From assembly GCA_903908715.1 (NCBI GenBank), contig CAIVSY010000016.1:62001-126000 (forward strand): a stretch of 64,000 nucleotides of DNA, in the 5' to 3' direction. This document shows positions 23,773 through 31,857 of the stretch, piece after piece. Below the pieces are notes generated by a model. The model saw only the letters and a list, made by a program, of their open reading frames with translations. It had not been told where the DNA came from and did not search any database. The position numbers were made by a program, and so were the translations under genes. This DNA is from an uncultured bacterium (GTDB lineage Bacteria; Verrucomicrobiota; Kiritimatiellia; CAIKKV01; CAITUY01). Within the stretch, counting starts at the first letter, position 1; each line of letters begins with the position of its first letter.

Positions 23773-25322
23773 AGGACCGGCATCCATCGGTATTGGTCTT
23801 ACATCATGCCGTTGCTGCCAGCAATAGCTCCTCTACTGCTGCCAGTGATGCTGGCGTTATGGATGAAGTGCAGTCGGTTGTCGCAGCACTGCAGCAGCTT
23901 GGAATGCCACACCGGATTGCTTCTGTCGCCCGCCTGCAGGATCTCCCCCCCCTCTTGCAGGCGGCTAGCGAGCCTATTGTTTTTAACCTTGTCGAAAATT
24001 TCCCGGACGGCAGGACGGATCATGCAATGCAGGTGCCCACCCTTTGTGAGGCATTCGGGAAAGTGTGCACGGGTAATGATAGTTCATCACAGACACTGTG
24101 CCTGAATAAGTGGAGGACGAAAGGCGTTTTACGCGCGGCAGGTCTGCCTGTCCCAGAGGGTATAGTGGTCTTGCCGGGAACTTGCCTGACCTATGCCTTG
24201 CTCCCACCCAAGCCGTGGATTGTGAAACCCCTTTCGGCAGACGCCAGCGAAGGCATTCATGCGGGATCCGTTGTATCAGAAGACTTGCGCGCTCTCAACC
24301 GTGCCATTGCCAAGGTTCATAAGTCCTTTCATCAACCTGCGCTGGTGGAATCATTTTTTGGCTGTCGAGAGTTGAATGTGGCCATCCTTCAGAAGGGCGG
24401 ACGACTCAAGGCTCTCCCTGTGTCGGAAATCGAGTTCAGAAATTATTCAGGAAATCGCCCGAAGGTTGTTGACTATAAGGCGAAATGGGCCCCTGAATCA
24501 TTTGAATATCGCAACACCGTACGCGTTGTGCCCGCATCCATTTCCCCTGCTCTCTCTCGCCGTATTGTCCGCAGTGCGCTCAAGGCGTGGCATGCATTGG
24601 GGTGTCGCGATTATGCGCGCATTGATTTCCGACTGGATGATGGTGGAGATTTTGTGATTTTGGAAGCCAATCCAAACCCTGACATCGCTCCCGAAAGCGG
24701 ATTTGCCGCATCCCTGACTGCGGCCGGACTCGAGTTCCGCCAATTTGTTAGATGCGTTGTGCATAACGCCATGAGCCGCTTGCCCGCCCATGATCGATCC
24801 TGCAGGCGTTCTCTTTGTTCACTTTCATCCAGAAAGGAAGGCGTTTCTATTCGAAGAACAGAATCCTGCGATCGTGATTCCATTCTTGGCTTTATGCGAG
24901 ATACCGGGTTCTTCCATCCTGGTGAAATCGATGTCGCCAGGGAGGTTCTTGATGATGCTATTAAAGGCGGTGCATCCGGCCATTACCAATCCTTTTGTCT
25001 TTGTGAAGGGGTTATCCCGGTGGGATGGATCTGCTTTGGACCAACGCCGTGTACCGTCGGGACGTATGATATTTATTGGATTGGCGTCTGCCCGAAGCAT
25101 CAGGGGATGGGGTATGGGCGGGCATTACTGGAATATTCAGAAAGAATTATGCGCAAAAGTAAGGGGCGTATGGCCATTATAGAGACTTCCGGCCGTGCAG
25201 GTTATGACGCGACGAGAGGTTTTTACCTGGCTAACGGTTATCGTGAAATTGCGCGCGTCCCTGATTTCTATGCTATGGATGACGCTAGGGTGATCTACAC
25301 GAAGCCGCTTGTTTTTTCTTGA
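23769..25322 (+). CDS. ATP-grasp ligase fused to a GNAT acetyltransferase
   Basis: A 517-residue fusion. Residues about 1-345 form a second ATP-grasp enzyme, related to the one before it (NLVENFPDGRTDHAMQVPTL, PWIVKPLSADASEGIH, ARIDFRLDDGGDFVILEANP then NPDIAPESG). After a Ser/Arg linker (about 345-362), residues about 363-517 are a GNAT N-acetyltransferase with the acetyl-CoA motif GVCPKHQGMGYGRALLEYSE and the C-terminal RGFYLANGYREIARVPDFY. The join argues that ligation and acetylation act on the same product. In the beta-lysine osmolyte pathway the aminomutase AblA is followed by the acetyltransferase AblB; here ligases are added. The actual substrates are not shown by sequence. Confidence 0.88.
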   Translation: MKDRHPSVLVLHHAVAASNSSSTAASDAGVMDEVQSVVAALQQLGMPHRIASVARLQDLPPLLQAASEPIVFNLVENFPDGRTDHAMQVPTLCEAFGKVCTGNDSSSQTLCLNKWRTKGVLRAAGLPVPEGIVVLPGTCLTYALLPPKPWIVKPLSADASEGIHAGSVVSEDLRALNRAIAKVHKSFHQPALVESFFGCRELNVAILQKGGRLKALPVSEIEFRNYSGNRPKVVDYKAKWAPESFEYRNTVRVVPASISPALSRRIVRSALKAWHALGCRDYARIDFRLDDGGDFVILEANPNPDIAPESGFAASLTAAGLEFRQFVRCVVHNAMSRLPAHDRSCRRSLCSLSSRKEGVSIRRTESCDRDSILGFMRDTGFFHPGEIDVAREVLDDAIKGGASGHYQSFCLCEGVIPVGWICFGPTPCTVGTYDIYWIGVCPKHQGMGYGRALLEYSERIMRKSKGRMAIIETSGRAGYDATRGFYLANGYREIARVPDFYAMDDARVIYTKPLVFS

Positions 25323-25403
25323 GTTTCAGGCGTTCGGCGTGATAACAATTTCACCCACTCAGTACCAGGTAAGGACTGTACCAAACAGGAGGCACGACGG
25401 CTC

Positions 25404-26237
25404 ATGGGTTGGTTTATCAAAAAACAGCAGCCGGTCGCCAAGCCGGAGCCTAGGGAGGACATATGGATCCAATGTCCATCCTGTAAGGCGCATATTTTCA
25501 AGGATGAGTGGGAGAAAGATCTCAAGGTTTGCAAGGAATGCAATTACCACGAACGCCTCACATGGAAAGAACGGGTTGATATCCTTCTGGATCCCAAGTC
25601 GTTCAAGGAGATTGCATCCCGGATCTCCTTTAACGATCCGTTGAAATTCTCGGATGCCAAGGGAAGCTATGCTTCCAAGGCTGCCGAGAACCGAGGAAAG
25701 ACAGGGCTCAATGAATCCATCGTTACTGGCACCGGAAAACTGCACGGCGTAAGGGTGACAGTTGCCGTAATGGACTTTCGTTTCCTGGGGGGCAGCCTGG
25801 CAAGCGGTACGGGCGAGAAGTTCCTGCAGGCCGGGATGTTTGCATTGAAGCATAAACAGCCTTTCATAGTATTCTCCGCGTCCGGTGGAGCCCGGATGCA
25901 TGAAGGCATTATCTCCTTGATGCAAATGCCCAAGACTTGTGCTGTCCTGGCCCGCTTGCGGGAGGCTAAGGTTCCGTATATCTCGGTCATGACTGACCCC
26001 ACGACAGGCGGTGTCTCGGCAAGTTATGCCATGGTTGGAGACATCCACATCGCCGAACCGCGCGCATTGATCGGTTTTGCCGGTAGACGCGTCATTGAGG
26101 AGACCATTAAGCAGAAATTGCCCGACAGTTTTCAAACGGCGGAGTACCTGCTTGCTCATGGTTTTGTGGACATCATTGTCGCCCGCAAGGACATGAAAGA
26201 CACCCTCCATCGACTGATGAAATATTGTTCGCGCTGA
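25404..26237 (+). CDS. accD: Acetyl-CoA carboxylase carboxyltransferase subunit beta
   Basis: With AccA, transfers the carboxyl group from biotin to acetyl-CoA, giving malonyl-CoA, the first step of fatty acid synthesis. The 277 residues start with a zinc ribbon (CPSCKAHIFKDE and CKECNYH, about 30-52), followed by the carboxyltransferase core with SGGARMHEGIISLMQMPKT, VMTDPTTGGVSASYAM and GFAGRRVIEETI. An AGGAGG site lies upstream of the ATG. accA follows after 46 bases. The biotin carboxylase accC is not in this window; a BCCP appears as the C-terminal part of the gene at 27252. Confidence 0.96.
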   Translation: MGWFIKKQQPVAKPEPREDIWIQCPSCKAHIFKDEWEKDLKVCKECNYHERLTWKERVDILLDPKSFKEIASRISFNDPLKFSDAKGSYASKAAENRGKTGLNESIVTGTGKLHGVRVTVAVMDFRFLGGSLASGTGEKFLQAGMFALKHKQPFIVFSASGGARMHEGIISLMQMPKTCAVLARLREAKVPYISVMTDPTTGGVSASYAMVGDIHIAEPRALIGFAGRRVIEETIKQKLPDSFQTAEYLLAHGFVDIIVARKDMKDTLHRLMKYCSR

Positions 26238-26283
26238 CCCTTGCCTGCAGACGAGAATCACTGATCGCCGGAAGGAACGATCT

Positions 26284-27231
26284 ATGACAAACTTGGATTT
26301 TGAAAAACCCGTGAGTGATATCGAATCCCGGATTGCCGATCTTAAGCAAATGCACCCTTCACCGTCTTCTGAAATAGAGGCGGAGATACGTAAACTGAAG
26401 GAGGATCAGATTGCGAACCTGAAAAGGATATACGCGGATCTGACACCGTGGCAGACCGTTCAGGTGGCACGTCATCCGGATCGACCGCTGATCCGGGATT
26501 TTATTGCGGGTGTTTGTTCTGAGTTTATCGAGTTGCACGGGGATCGCCTTTTTGGAGATGACCAAGGGATGATTGGCGGGTTTGCCACCATAGGAAAACA
26601 TCGCGTTGTCCTGATCGGACACCAAAAGGGCAGGACACTTGAGGAGAAGATCAAGTGCAACTTCGGACAAGCCTGTCCCGAAGGTTACAGAAAAGCATTA
26701 CGTCTTATGAAGCTGGCGGAGAAGTATCACCTCCCCGTCGTATCCCTTATTGACACACCCGGCGCATTCCCGGGAGCGGACGCAGAAGAGAGGGGGCAGG
26801 CGGAAGCCATCGCCCGGAATCTGATGGAAATGGCAGCGTTGCACACTCCGATCGTCGTGATTATAACCGGCGAAGGCGGAAGCGGCGGAGCGATTGGCAT
26901 AGGTGTCGGGGATACAATTCTCATGCTGAGTCACGCGGTTTACTCTGTAATATCCCCGGAAGGGTGTGCTTCCATTCTCTGGCGTGACGGAACCAAGGCT
27001 GCGGAGGCCGCCAATGCGCTCAAGATAACGGCGAAATCCCTTCTGTCATTGAAAGTCATCGACGAAATTATTCCAGAGCCGGTTGGCGGAGCTCATCGCG
27101 ATTACCCATCCACAATGAAAGTGGTTGGAAAGTCGATCGAGAGGCATTTGGACAAACTCAGTCACACATCAACTCACAAGATTGTGAAGCGGCGTTTTGA
27201 GAAATTCGCCGCCATGGGGCGATTCAAGTAA
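26284..27231 (+). CDS. accA: Acetyl-CoA carboxylase carboxyltransferase subunit alpha
   Basis: The 315-residue partner of AccD in malonyl-CoA synthesis. Recognised by the N-terminal helices (LDFEKPVSDIESRIADLKQM), the core TPGAFPGADAEERGQAEAIA near residue 160, GEGGSGGAIGIGVGD near 200, and the conserved SPEGCASILWRD (about 225). AAGGAAC precedes the ATG. It sits between accD and the biotin-carrier fusion, so the three genes form one operon, likely co-regulated at the level of carboxylase assembly. Confidence 0.97.
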   Translation: MTNLDFEKPVSDIESRIADLKQMHPSPSSEIEAEIRKLKEDQIANLKRIYADLTPWQTVQVARHPDRPLIRDFIAGVCSEFIELHGDRLFGDDQGMIGGFATIGKHRVVLIGHQKGRTLEEKIKCNFGQACPEGYRKALRLMKLAEKYHLPVVSLIDTPGAFPGADAEERGQAEAIARNLMEMAALHTPIVVIITGEGGSGGAIGIGVGDTILMLSHAVYSVISPEGCASILWRDGTKAAEAANALKITAKSLLSLKVIDEIIPEPVGGAHRDYPSTMKVVGKSIERHLDKLSHTSTHKIVKRRFEKFAAMGRFK

Positions 27232-27251
27232 TTTTAAAGAAAGGACCGAGC

Positions 27252-29222
27252 ATGGCCAGGAAGAAAGGCACCCAAAAGGAAGCTACGACCACAACAACCA
27301 ATCGGATTCCCCTTCGCATTACCGATACGACTCTGCGGGATGCGCATCAATCGTTGTGGGCTACGCGAATGCGTACCGATGACATCGTGAAGATCCTCGA
27401 TATCATTGACAATGTTGGCTACTACTCACTCGAAGTATGGGGGGGGGCCACTTTTGATGTTTGTCTGCGATTCCTGAGGGAAGACCCATGGGAAAGGCTG
27501 CGGATCATAAAGAGTCATGCTCGCAAGACGCCGTTACAGATGTTGTTGCGCGGTCAGAACATTCTGGGTTACCGTAATTATGCTGACGATATTCTGGAAC
27601 GATTCATCACCCTCGCCTGTGAGAACGGAATCGACATCTTTCGTATTTTCGACGCCCTGAATGACACACGGAATCTTGAGAAGGCGATTAAATTCGTCAA
27701 GAAATGCGGAGGCCACGCCCAGGGCACAATCAGCTATACCGTCAGCCCTGTACACACGGTTGATGCCTATGTGGACATCGCAAAGGAGCAGATTGCCATG
27801 GGAATTGACTCCCTTTGCATCAAGGACATGGCAGGAATACTGTCTCCCATCTCTGCAGAGCGGCTCGTGTCGGCATTGATCCGCGAGACCAAGATTCCCA
27901 TACAGGTCCATTCTCACATGACAAGCGGAATGGCGTCTGCAAGCTATGTGGAAGCGGTTCGAGCCGGTGCAGGCGCTATTGATTGCGCGATTTCCCCGAT
28001 GTCGGGCTTTTCGTCTCAACCTCCCGTTGAGACCATGCTGGCCATCTTTGATGAGACAAGCTATCACGCGAATCTGGACAAGGACGCTTTGAGGGAAGTC
28101 TGCAAGTACTTCACCGAACTAGCTCCAAAGCGACAGTTGGCCCATCACAAGTCCGAGAACATCATCGATCCGGAAGTGCTGTTGCACCATATTCCCGGCG
28201 GCATGATCTCTAATCTGCGCAGCCAACTGGCACAGCAGAATGCGCTCGATAAGATTGACCAAGTGTTCGATGAGTTGCCCCGCGTTCGCAAAGATCTTGG
28301 CTATCCCCCATTGGTGACGCCGACCAGTCAAATTATCGGCATCCAGGCCGTTATGAACGTTCTGGCAGGCGAACGGTATGAACTGGTCTCCAAGGAAGTT
28401 AAGGATTATGTAAAGGGGCTGTATGGCCGGTCGCCATCCGTAATCAACCCCGAAGTGCGCGAAAAAATCCTTGGCGATGAGGCGCCGATTACCTGCCGTC
28501 CCGCAGACTTGCTCGCACCCATGCTTCCGACCGCTACCGATGGAGTAGATCCCAAGTTCATCAAGAAGGAAGAGGATATAATCTCGTATTGCCTCTTCCC
28601 GGAAGTTGCCTTGGAATTCTTCAAATGGCGCGCTGCACCTCCAGACCAAAGGGCGCCAGTGCCTGCAGACCTCGAACTCAAGAAGCAGGAAGAAGAGGAA
28701 ACGAAGCATCCGACCGCACCGCGTGCTTTTCTGGCACCATCGGACTACCAGTCTATTGAGCACTTGCTGGGGAAAGTCAGGGACCTGAACTTTTCACAGA
28801 TCACGATTCAGCATTCCGGTGGGTCAGTCAGTATCAACGCGCATGGTATTACGGCCACCCCACATGGCAGTGCGGTGACTGCCCAGCCTTTAGCTCCAGC
28901 ACCGGCAGTCGTAGCTTCCTCATCGGCGGCTCCCTCCCCTACCCCTGCGCCCGCCGCCACCCCCCAAGAGTCCGCAGAATCAGGGCCCGCCATCGAAGCA
29001 CCGCTCAACGGGACGTTCTATCGTTCATCAGCCCCCGGTAAACCCCCTCTAGTCGAGGAAGGCCAAGAAGTGAAGGCCGGTACTACTGTTTGCATTGTGG
29101 AGGCAATGAAGTTGTTTAATGAGATCAAGGCACCTTGCAATTGCCGTATTGGCAAGGCCATGGTCGAACATGGAAAACCCGTAAAGAAGGGCTCTGCCCT
29201 GTTCACGTATACAAAGCTTTAG
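27252..29222 (+). CDS. Pyruvate/oxaloacetate carboxyltransferase fused to an AccB-type biotin carrier
   Basis: A 656-residue fusion. Residues about 18-290 are an HMGL-like carboxytransferase barrel (LRITDTTLRDAHQSLWATRM, DLYGN replaced by IKDMAG near 195, and VHSHMTSG) and about 295-475 the conserved carboxylase domain, as in OadA and PycB. The rest differs from usual OadA: IEHLLGKVRDLNFSQITIQH resembles the start of AccB, an Ala/Pro linker follows (about 535-570), and the biotin domain reads IEAPLNGTFYRSSAPG with biotinyl Lys at about 620 in VEAMKLFN. It could supply the acetyl-CoA carboxylase carrier as well as a pyruvate carboxylase or oxaloacetate decarboxylase activity. No membrane OadB is seen. 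It contains a run of nine G at 27439-27447 inside EVWGGATF. Confidence 0.88.
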   Translation: MARKKGTQKEATTTTTNRIPLRITDTTLRDAHQSLWATRMRTDDIVKILDIIDNVGYYSLEVWGGATFDVCLRFLREDPWERLRIIKSHARKTPLQMLLRGQNILGYRNYADDILERFITLACENGIDIFRIFDALNDTRNLEKAIKFVKKCGGHAQGTISYTVSPVHTVDAYVDIAKEQIAMGIDSLCIKDMAGILSPISAERLVSALIRETKIPIQVHSHMTSGMASASYVEAVRAGAGAIDCAISPMSGFSSQPPVETMLAIFDETSYHANLDKDALREVCKYFTELAPKRQLAHHKSENIIDPEVLLHHIPGGMISNLRSQLAQQNALDKIDQVFDELPRVRKDLGYPPLVTPTSQIIGIQAVMNVLAGERYELVSKEVKDYVKGLYGRSPSVINPEVREKILGDEAPITCRPADLLAPMLPTATDGVDPKFIKKEEDIISYCLFPEVALEFFKWRAAPPDQRAPVPADLELKKQEEEETKHPTAPRAFLAPSDYQSIEHLLGKVRDLNFSQITIQHSGGSVSINAHGITATPHGSAVTAQPLAPAPAVVASSSAAPSPTPAPAATPQESAESGPAIEAPLNGTFYRSSAPGKPPLVEEGQEVKAGTTVCIVEAMKLFNEIKAPCNCRIGKAMVEHGKPVKKGSALFTYTKL

Positions 29223-29243
29223 AATCAGGCTGTTGCCTGTGGA

Positions 29244-29699
29244 ATGCCGATGAATGATGCCTCTGTGACCATAGGTGCCGACGGCGTTGACGTTGGCCAG
29301 ATTGTTGAGGAAATACGCAAAACTGTTGCGGATAAAATGCAATCCGGTGCCTATGCCGGAGCGCAACTGGCTCGTGCAGAAAGGTATAATCTCGTTAACC
29401 TCAAGAAGCATGAGAACTTTTTCGATGTTTACATGGAAAGCCTTCGCGAGGCAGTATCTGTCGATATTAATGATTTCGAGATTCGAGAACGACGTGGTTG
29501 TGCAGCATTGGTCCTGATTCCATTGAAGAAGGTTATCTGGCAGTTACTGAAGTTCTACACCTATCGCATGTGGTCACAACAGAATCAGGTTAACGGCCTC
29601 CTTCTCTCTGCAATCGAGGAAGTCGACAGGAAGTACAGGGTGCAACTTCGAACTCTGGAGGATCGTTTAGCCAAGCTCGAATCGAGAGTGGGGACCTGA
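29244..29699 (+). CDS. Small protein of unknown function preceding a glycosyltransferase
   Basis: A 151-residue, mostly helical protein. The N-terminal VDVGQIVEEIRKTVADKMQS resembles the start of proteins found in polysaccharide gene clusters, sometimes as an N-terminal domain of methyltransferases. A more hydrophobic helix (CAALVLIPLKKVIWQLLKFY, about 90-110) may touch the membrane, and a coiled coil (about 125-148) ends it. The stop overlaps the GT4 start (TGATG), so the two are coupled. A partner role for the transferase is inferred. Confidence 0.65.
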   Translation: MPMNDASVTIGADGVDVGQIVEEIRKTVADKMQSGAYAGAQLARAERYNLVNLKKHENFFDVYMESLREAVSVDINDFEIRERRGCAALVLIPLKKVIWQLLKFYTYRMWSQQNQVNGLLLSAIEEVDRKYRVQLRTLEDRLAKLESRVGT

Positions 29700-30877
29700 T
29701 GGGGACAAAGCGGCGAATCGCCTTTGTTGCTCCTCGTTTTCTGCTTGGCAAATCGGTTGGCGGGGCAGAAACGCTTCTGCGCCGCCTGGCTGAACATCTG
29801 GCTACCCATGATTATGATGTCGATTTTCTGACCACATGCGCCCAGGATCATTTCACATGGGCCAACGCAATTGAACCGGGCACAAGACGCGTGGGCCCCC
29901 TTAATGTGTATTTTTTCCCTGTCGATGAAGACCGGAATAAAGATTCGTTCCTTGCCATTCAAGACCGCATATGCCATGGAGCCGTGATTTCCCGCGAAGA
30001 GGAATTGGAGTGGCACCGGAACAACATAAATAGCAAACCGCTTTATGACTACTTGCGAAAAGCCGGGAAGGATTACCACCGCATTATCATGGGTCCTTAC
30101 CTTTTCGGGTTAATCTATTCCGCATGCCTGATTCAGCCCGATCGCACATGGCTCCTCCCATGTCTTCATGATGAACCCTTCGCCCGTCTCACCACGATTC
30201 GGGAAATGTTTCACACTGTTGCGGGATGTCTCTTCAACGCTCTTCCTGAAAGAGATCTGGCAGTCCGCCTTTATGACATTACGGACAAGCCTGCACACAT
30301 TGTGGGTTTGGGAATAGACGATTTCACTGCCGATGCAAAGGCATTCCGGTGCCTGCATAAGATCGAATCGCCCTTTCTGATTTACTCCGGCCGGAGGGAA
30401 CCTCTAAAGGGGACTCCACTGCTGCTTGACTACGTGAACGCTTTCCGTCAGCGGACCCAGATAGACCTTCGGCTTGTGTTGACTGGCACCGGACCGATCG
30501 ATCCTCCTCCCTCCCTTGCGCCGTATGTGCTTGACCTTGGATTTGTAACGGAAACAGAAAAGCACAACGCCATGGCTGCAGCCTTGGCTTTTTGCCATCC
30601 CTCCGTAAATGAAAGCCTGAGCATCGTGCTGCTTGAAGCCTGGTTAGCCGGAACTCCAGCACTAGTGCATGCCGGCGGTGAAGTCATGCCCTATCATTGC
30701 CGGCTTGCGAATGGCGGTTTCTGGTTTCGCAATTATCCGGAATTTGAGGAATTCACAATGTTGCTCATTGCACAACCGGATATGCGCCGCAATCTCGGCG
30801 TCAATGGACGTCAATACGTCTTGCGCAACTATAACTGGGAAACTATTGGGCAACGCCTTTGCGTGGCCTTGACGTAG
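29699..30877 (+). CDS. Glycosyltransferase family 4
   Basis: A 392-residue GT-B retaining transferase. The N-terminal domain opens RRIAFVAPRFLLGKSVGGAE with a glycine-rich acceptor loop; the C-terminal domain holds FLIYSGRREPLKGTPLLLDY (about 225-245) and the donor-binding ending PSVNESLSIVLLEAWLAGTP with catalytic Glu about 305-312. Probably adds a sugar to a surface polysaccharide or lipid carrier. No lipid or export gene lies beside it, so the product is unknown. It overlaps the preceding small gene by one base and is convergent with the zinc-ribbon gene 11 bases downstream. Confidence 0.85.
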   Translation: MGTKRRIAFVAPRFLLGKSVGGAETLLRRLAEHLATHDYDVDFLTTCAQDHFTWANAIEPGTRRVGPLNVYFFPVDEDRNKDSFLAIQDRICHGAVISREEELEWHRNNINSKPLYDYLRKAGKDYHRIIMGPYLFGLIYSACLIQPDRTWLLPCLHDEPFARLTTIREMFHTVAGCLFNALPERDLAVRLYDITDKPAHIVGLGIDDFTADAKAFRCLHKIESPFLIYSGRREPLKGTPLLLDYVNAFRQRTQIDLRLVLTGTGPIDPPPSLAPYVLDLGFVTETEKHNAMAAALAFCHPSVNESLSIVLLEAWLAGTPALVHAGGEVMPYHCRLANGGFWFRNYPEFEEFTMLLIAQPDMRRNLGVNGRQYVLRNYNWETIGQRLCVALT

Positions 30878-30887
30878 GGCCCTTTCG

Positions 30888-31322
30888 TTAGCCTTTTCGG
30901 GCTGCTTCCGCTGCACTGGCAAGTACATCATTGAGTCGCGCAAGCGAACGATGAATGGCGTCCACTTCTTTGGATATGACATCCATTCTCAAGGCGTTCT
31001 CGGATCGAAGCTTTTCCAAACCCTCTCTCCGGGCCATCAAGTCCTTTACCTCTGCCTCCAACTCCAGAATACGACTTTGGGAAGCACGGAGAATTTCCCT
31101 CATGTGTATCATGCGGATTTCCTTCTCCTGCTCGGTGCTGTCGATGTCGGACAAATCCATTCCCTCGGGAATCGGCACCTGGATCTTATTGGAACAATCA
31201 GGACAAGTGATGGTCAGCCCTGCACCACGACAGTCAATCGCAAGGCTTTTTTCACAGTAAGGACAATTGAAAACAATGTCAGAATCCCTGATTTCGTTAG
31301 GATCTGCCGTTTCTTTGCTCAT
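30888..31322 (-). CDS. Zinc-ribbon and coiled-coil protein of unknown function
   Basis: A 144-residue cytoplasmic protein. The N-terminal zinc ribbon has VFNCPYCEKSL and ITCPDCSNKI, followed by a Pro/acidic spacer and a coiled coil (about residues 65-138, with REGLEKLRSENALRMDVISK). ATG at 31322 was chosen for its GGAGGG site; the upstream in-frame extension reaches into the promoter region. The family was not recognised; it may bind nucleic acid or protein through the ribbon. It is divergent from cutA, with a palindrome between them. Confidence 0.7.
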   Translation of the reverse strand: MSKETADPNEIRDSDIVFNCPYCEKSLAIDCRGAGLTITCPDCSNKIQVPIPEGMDLSDIDSTEQEKEIRMIHMREILRASQSRILELEAEVKDLMARREGLEKLRSENALRMDVISKEVDAIHRSLARLNDVLASAAEAARKG

Positions 31323-31395
31323 AATATGTCCCTCCACCCATTTTTTATACCAGATATAACGCCTTTCCACTATAACAATTTGAAAGCTGCCTACC

Positions 31396-31409
31396 GTGCA
31401 AACTTGCAC
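31396..31409. promoter_or_regulatory. Palindrome in the divergent cutA/zinc-ribbon interval
   Basis: GTGCAA-AC-TTGCAC is a perfect 6-base inverted repeat with a 2-base centre, 31 bases upstream of the cutA start and 74 upstream of the zinc-ribbon gene. Its place suits a regulator acting on either gene, but no regulator is linked. Confidence 0.35.
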
Positions 31410-31439
31410 CCTGACTCGTAAAACGGTACCTTTTATCTC

Positions 31440-31856
31440 GTGAGAAGGACGCCTCATATAATCGTTTTAACAACCTATCCGACAAAGGCAGCAGCAACTT
31501 CATTTGCCAGGGAAATGATTGAAGAGCGGCTGGCAGCTTGTGTCCAATTGTGGCCCGTGAAAAGTATTTATTCGTGGAAAGGAGGGGTGGAGTCGAGCCA
31601 TGAGTTTGCCTTGCAATTCAAAACGGTCGCCGGCCTGGCCACGACGCTCTGTACGAAAATACGGAGCCAGCACCCTTATGAGATCCCCGAAATACTCATA
31701 TTGACGGTTTCCGGCGGTTTACCCGATTACCTCCACTGGGTGGCCAGTTCTACAAGGAATGTTGCTAGACGCATTCCAAAGGCCCGAGCAATTCGGGTCA
31801 AACGTGGTCGGAAACGTCGTAACCATCAGAGAAAACACCGAGATGTTGAGACCTGA
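31440..31856 (+). CDS. cutA: CutA1-like divalent cation tolerance protein
   Basis: A 138-residue protein of the trimeric CutA family, a small ferredoxin-like fold linked genetically to copper tolerance. Conserved pieces are IIVLTTYPTKAAATSFAREM, ERLAACVQLWPVKSIYSWKG and HPYEIPEILIL. The last 35 residues are an Arg/Lys-rich tail (RRIPKARAIRVKRGRKRRNH) not usual in the family. GTG at 31440 is the only start that keeps the first strand; its ribosome site is poor. The stop lies two bases before the metX start. Confidence 0.85.
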   Translation: MRRTPHIIVLTTYPTKAAATSFAREMIEERLAACVQLWPVKSIYSWKGGVESSHEFALQFKTVAGLATTLCTKIRSQHPYEIPEILILTVSGGLPDYLHWVASSTRNVARRIPKARAIRVKRGRKRRNHQRKHRDVET

Positions 31857-31857
31857 T

